Part shown: positions 61,456-64,000 of the stretch, piece by piece | How the letters are laid out: each line of letters begins with the position of its first letter | Position numbering within the stretch: position 1 is the first letter of the stretch | Assembly: GCF_018613235.1 (NCBI RefSeq) | Contig: NZ_JAGGQP010000044.1 | Span: forward strand, 1-64,000 | Length of the DNA stretch: 64,000 nt | Direction of reading: 5' to 3' | Source of the DNA: Bacillus sp. ISL-41 | Lineage (GTDB): Bacteria > Bacillota > Bacilli > Bacillales > Cytobacillaceae | Position numbers and translations under genes: made by a program | Notes under the pieces: model-generated | Databases searched by the model: none | Seen by the model: the letters and a program-made list of their open reading frames with translations, nothing else | What the model was told of the DNA's origin: nothing

Positions 61456-64000
61456 CTATTTATTCCCACCAGCGTTATTAATCCATATTGAAACAGACCT
61501 TGTTTCGACTGTAACGCCATTCAACTTCACCGTGGCGGAGACTTCTACTCTTCCGCTTTTTAACGCGGTCATCACACCATTCTCGACAGAAAGCATTTTG
61601 GGTTTATCAATCTTGAATTCTACTACTGCGCCTTCAAGGTCAAGCGTACTTCTTTGCTTTTCCAGAAGGCCTTTGATTTTAATAGTCTGACTGTCGCCAA
61701 CCGTCAGCTTTTGGTCTTCTACGAGCAGCTGCGCACTTGTTAGATTCACTAGCAAAGCTTCATCAACATACTTATAAAGTCTATTTCCGCTAGATAAATA
61801 GAAAGCTCCAAAGTCATCCTGAGCCAGATGGTCAACATTGCCGGCAATGAATTCGAATGCCGCTGTTTCCAGCTCGAATTTGAAAAACTTATGGCCGATG
61901 ATGCCATAAATATTTCCATCTGTTCCAACTTCAAGGGTAGCGTTGCGCCAGTTGCTCGAAGCGAGCGGGTCAAGTTCATACTGTCCAATGACCTCATTCG
62001 TTTCAGGATTCAGTTTAAACAAAACTCCATCAGCCATTCCCCAGATATTCCCCTCTGGTCCAACAGTTAAAGCAGTTAAAGCACGCTTTCCTGCAACAGG
62101 TATCAATTCAGCTGTTTTCTCCCTCTTTTCAACATCCCATACAAACAGCTTGGCTTCAGTTGTTGTCGGTATAGAGCCCTGTCCACCCGCAACAGTGGTT
62201 CCTCCGTAAACCTTGCCGTTCTTATAAACCAATGAAATGATACTTTGGTCAGGCATCAGGTTCCAATGAACTTCAGGGTCCTTTCCCGTTTCCGGTTCAT
62301 AAATCGTAAATGCGCCGCCCAGATTCCCGTTCTTAGGAACGGTTCCAATGAACAGCTGATTATGTTCTTCTACACCCAGCATCGCAAATGCTCTATCCTG
62401 TGGAGTATACCCCGGGATATCCGCATTTTTCTCGAGGCTGAATAGTAAATTCGGATTCAGCGCATTGGAATCGGTCCGGTTCCACTCCTTGAAAGGATCG
62501 AACTCATACATTTTCGCATTCGGATAGATGCCTAAGTACATCTTTCCATTCAGATTGGCCATCCCTTCACTTTGACTGATGCCATCAAAGCGGATGTTTT
62601 CACCTGTTGTAGGGACATATGCTCCCATATTTCCTGGAAGATAGCCCGTGCTGTAAATTTTTCCGTCTGGCCCTTTGGACATATCGTGAATCAATGCAGG
62701 CTCTGAAGGCAGAACCAAATCGGTCAGCTTTAGATTTCCAGTCTCTAGATTATACTTATACATCTTCCCCCCATTCCCGGATAGTCCGACAAGCGAATAG
62801 CCTGGGAAGCCTTCCTCATTTAGCTCAAGGAACTTATAGCTAATTGCACTTCCTTTAATATCCACATCCAACGACTTGAATGTATTTGTATCCAAATCAT
62901 ATTCGTACAGGATTCCGTAATGGGTAAAATACACCTTGTTAGCTACCGGTGATTTTCCTGAAATCCCACGTGATGATTCAGGAATATCAAAAGTTTTCTC
63001 GCCTGTATCTCCATTTGTCGCTTCCACCAGTTCACCAGTGGCAGTATCAAGGACAAACATTTCAAAGGCTGATTCCTTCTGGGCAAACAGCTTCCCGTCG
63101 ACCAAACCCATATCGTAAACAGAAATAATATCTGAATACTGAGGCGGAAGGATATTGCGCTTTTCGCCTGTAGATATGTCATATTCAATCAAATGTGCTT
63201 TACTGCCCACACCAGCGTAAATTTTATTGTTCTGTTCATCATAGACTGTACTTCTCACCCAGCTTTGGCCGTCAGCCATCCTTCCGAAGTCCGTGAATTC
63301 CTTAGTAGCAGGATCATACTGGTATACACTTCCCGAGCTATAGGCACCACCGAAAATTTTCCCGTCACTGGCGATATCCATTGGATACAGTACCGCATCG
63401 GTTGAGGATATTGGATGTCCTAAATTCACTAACTCATCTGACTCTGGAAGATAACGATAAAGATAACCTTTATTGTAGCCTCCTAAGTATACGGTACCGT
63501 CGGCAGCCACCTTGATTCCCCAAGCTCCCGAAGTATCCTCAAGCGGATAACTCTTGATCAAAGTCTCCGTTTCAACATCAACAATGGCAAATTTCGCTGG
63601 CGCTCCCGCCACTACTGTATAGATGACATCACGGCCGTTTGCGTCCTTTCCAATGTCCCCGAGCATGACGGTCGTTTTTGAGACCTGGATTCCTAAATCC
63701 TCGCCGACTTCTTGAATTGACTGTATTGGTTCAATCTCCATTAACATTGCATCATCATAATAGAAGGTACCTTTATTTCCTTTCCCTGAGTAAAATAATA
63801 GCGCGGCAGAAGCAGCATTCTCTGGGGCAACAGCATTTACCCGGATGTCAATCCAATTGCTGACCGGGCCTGGGACAGATTTATTCAGCCCGGTAATGTA
63901 TTTACCATCCCCGTCAAAGAAACGAATGTAAATTTCCCCCGCTCCAGCCGTGCTCTTCATCTTGGCCGAAGCAATATACTCCCAGCCAGGATTGACGGGA
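61456..64000 (-). CDS. Large propeller and Ig-like protein, start beyond the right edge
   Basis: The frame is open to the window edge at 64000 (upstream residues NPGWEYIASAK continue without a stop), so the N-terminus is missing. The visible 847 residues begin inside a carbohydrate-binding-like beta-sandwich (EIYIRFFDGDGKYITGLN), then a long series of propeller blades (GTVYLGGYNKGYLYRYLPES, KIFGGAYSSGSVYQYDP) and a C-terminal bacterial Ig-like domain (LTVGDSQTIKIKG, GRVEVSATVKLNG). It resembles surface glycan-binding or lyase proteins and is paralogous to the cytoplasmic propeller at 56277-58112. Secretion is probable from the Ig-like and binding modules but the signal peptide is not in view. 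Confidence 0.78.
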   Translation of the reverse strand, partial: PVNPGWEYIASAKMKSTAGAGEIYIRFFDGDGKYITGLNKSVPGPVSNWIDIRVNAVAPENAASAALLFYSGKGNKGTFYYDDAMLMEIEPIQSIQEVGEDLGIQVSKTTVMLGDIGKDANGRDVIYTVVAGAPAKFAIVDVETETLIKSYPLEDTSGAWGIKVAADGTVYLGGYNKGYLYRYLPESDELVNLGHPISSTDAVLYPMDIASDGKIFGGAYSSGSVYQYDPATKEFTDFGRMADGQSWVRSTVYDEQNNKIYAGVGSKAHLIEYDISTGEKRNILPPQYSDIISVYDMGLVDGKLFAQKESAFEMFVLDTATGELVEATNGDTGEKTFDIPESSRGISGKSPVANKVYFTHYGILYEYDLDTNTFKSLDVDIKGSAISYKFLELNEEGFPGYSLVGLSGNGGKMYKYNLETGNLKLTDLVLPSEPALIHDMSKGPDGKIYSTGYLPGNMGAYVPTTGENIRFDGISQSEGMANLNGKMYLGIYPNAKMYEFDPFKEWNRTDSNALNPNLLFSLEKNADIPGYTPQDRAFAMLGVEEHNQLFIGTVPKNGNLGGAFTIYEPETGKDPEVHWNLMPDQSIISLVYKNGKVYGGTTVAGGQGSIPTTTEAKLFVWDVEKREKTAELIPVAGKRALTALTVGPEGNIWGMADGVLFKLNPETNEVIGQYELDPLASSNWRNATLEVGTDGNIYGIIGHKFFKFELETAAFEFIAGNVDHLAQDDFGAFYLSSGNRLYKYVDEALLVNLTSAQLLVEDQKLTVGDSQTIKIKGLLEKQRSTLDLEGAVVEFKIDKPKMLSVENGVMTALKSGRVEVSATVKLNGVTVETRSVSIWINNAGGNK

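Overview
The window looks like chromosomal DNA of a low-GC, Gram-positive, spore-former-type Bacillaceae bacterium (Bacillus or a relative such as Mesobacillus). Evidence: strong AGGAGG-type ribosome binding sites, frequent GTG and TTG starts, lipoprotein and SLH (S-layer homology) proteins, XylR/CcpA-type sugar regulation, two LytR-CpsA-Psr proteins, a gtaB/galU gene, and dispersed palindromic repeats. No rRNA, tRNA, CRISPR array or transposase gene was seen.

Region 1 (1-7.9 kb) holds small genes, gtaB/galU, a large secreted subtilisin-like protease anchored by SLH domains, a lipoprotein amidase followed by an unlisted 38-codon membrane protein, and a second SLH protein. Region 2 (7.9-16 kb) is the most unusual part. 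It is a compact minus-strand operon with a MotA/ExbB-like protein carrying a very long coiled-coil tail (ZorA-like), a MotB/OmpA-like protein (ZorB-like), a NYN-domain nuclease candidate, a membrane/coiled-coil protein, and a protein joining a PD-(D/E)XK-like nuclease motif to a glycine-zipper hydrophobic segment. The two motor-like genes are the hallmark of Zorya anti-phage systems, but the partners are not ZorC, ZorD or ZorE. The five genes are bracketed by 24-bp inverted repeats that match at 23 positions. A 277-codon gene lies just outside the repeats.

Region 3 (16-22 kb) has an LCP cell-wall ligase, a two-gene unit (a zinc-ribbon protein and a zinc-ribbon/PD-(D/E)XK nuclease), a small membrane protein, a wrecked ECF sigma-factor region and a third SLH protein. 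Region 4 (22-40.6 kb) is a xylan/xylose utilisation locus: secreted deacetylase and GH10 xylanase, a YesM/YesN-type two-component system, a CUT1 sugar transporter without its ATPase, YesL, an aldo/keto reductase, galM, xylB, xylA, divergent xylR, an intracellular GH43 glycosidase and a Gfo/Idh/MocA dehydrogenase. Five sites resembling the XylR operator (ends CTTAGTTT/AAACTAAG) and three cre-like sites tie these genes together.

Region 5 (40.6-46.7 kb) contains small envelope genes: a DUF3221-like protein, an M14 carboxypeptidase, a VanZ-like protein, a GDSL hydrolase, a lipoprotein and a second LCP protein. Region 6 (46.7-64 kb) is a second, different glycan-utilisation locus, all on the minus strand: an LplABC-like transporter, DUF624, a heparinase II/III-type lyase, a GntR DNA-binding domain fused to a solute-binding-protein fold, an alpha/beta esterase, a cytoplasmic beta-propeller, a DegT-type PLP enzyme, a GATase-like/deacetylase-like protein, and the C-terminal part of a large propeller/Ig-like protein that runs off the right edge. 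Two near-identical ACATGTAT direct repeats stand in front of its two apparent transcription units. Its substrate cannot be named from sequence alone.
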